From CAYRXM01 sp964428175 (GTDB taxonomy: Bacteria > Chloroflexota > Anaerolineae > JAFGEY01), in contig CAYRXM010000201.1 in NCBI GenBank assembly GCA_964428175.1, forward strand, positions 1 through 5,973: DNA of 5,973 nt, read 5' to 3'. The translations under genes were made by a program, and so were the position numbers. Shown here in pieces: positions 5,800 through 5,973 of this stretch. The stretch's first letter is position 1. The number at the start of each line of letters is the position of its first letter. A model generated the notes under the pieces. The model saw only the letters and a program-made list of their open reading frames with translations. It searched no databases and was not told the DNA's origin.

Positions 5800-5973
5800 A
5801 AGCCTGACTTGTCAAAATGCTCACAAAGCTGCTCAAAATAGCGTCTGAATAGCTCGTGGGCAGGCAATTTGAAAAACTCTGAAAAAAATGAGTGAACCAG
5901 GAGTCAGAAGCTCGACTATGCTAGCATCAGTCTGAAACGGCCCTTGAAAAATGATATAACTGGAATCAGGGCG

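Noticed and set aside
5747..5815. Possible sigma-70 promoter pieces before the large gene: TTGACA (5815-5810) and TATACT (5752-5747)
   Set aside because: They are about 57 bases apart, far from the usual 16-18. Seventeen bases from TTGACA the sequence is CGGCTT, and seventeen bases before TATACT it is TGGGAC. Neither half has a partner, so no promoter is called.
5918..5927. Ten-base palindrome ATGCTAGCAT in the upstream intergenic region
   Set aside because: Short perfect palindromes of this size can arise by chance, and it is far from the gene start with no repeat partner.

Overview
The window reads as a piece of a bacterial chromosome, most likely from Chloroflexota (Anaerolineae/Caldilineae-like). 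I base this on recalled family resemblance: the secreted protein's modular make-up, its C-terminal tail YLPIVVRRY, and a CHAT-type peptidase remnant. No marker gene is present, so the taxonomy is an inference. All credible genes lie on the minus strand, so the window is best read from right to left.

Right part (5973 to 2315): a 245-bp AT-richer intergenic region with a perfect 17-bp palindrome lies in front of a single large gene of 1137 codons. It encodes a secreted multidomain protein: signal peptide, six-bladed TolB/PD40-type propeller, fibronectin-III-like domain, carboxypeptidase-regulatory-like domain, a jelly-roll domain that appears to be split by a second propeller of another repeat type, a DUF11-like domain and a short YLPIVVRRY tail. 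No catalytic motif is visible, so it looks like a binding, adhesion or sensing surface protein.

Middle (2314 to 1897): a short spacer with a strong hairpin precedes a 105-aa carboxymuconolactone decarboxylase/AhpD-like protein. This protein lacks the redox cysteines. It carries an apparent in-frame 18-bp insertion that is itself a perfect hairpin.

Left part (about 1895 to 92): a compact GC-rich cluster. It starts with a broken gene that keeps only the C-terminal part of a CHAT (caspase-like) peptidase domain. A 138-aa protein with a Cys/His zinc-ribbon-like C-terminus follows, and then a 309-aa four-helix membrane protein. The last two have good ribosome binding sites and are spaced as an operon. 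This looks like a CHAT-associated signalling or conflict module whose protease is truncated here. The function of the two intact partners is unknown.

The left cluster is much richer in GC than the large gene (two sampled 60-base lines: 541-600 about 75% GC, 3001-3060 about 35%). The two halves may therefore have different histories. No tRNA, rRNA, CRISPR array or transposase gene was seen.
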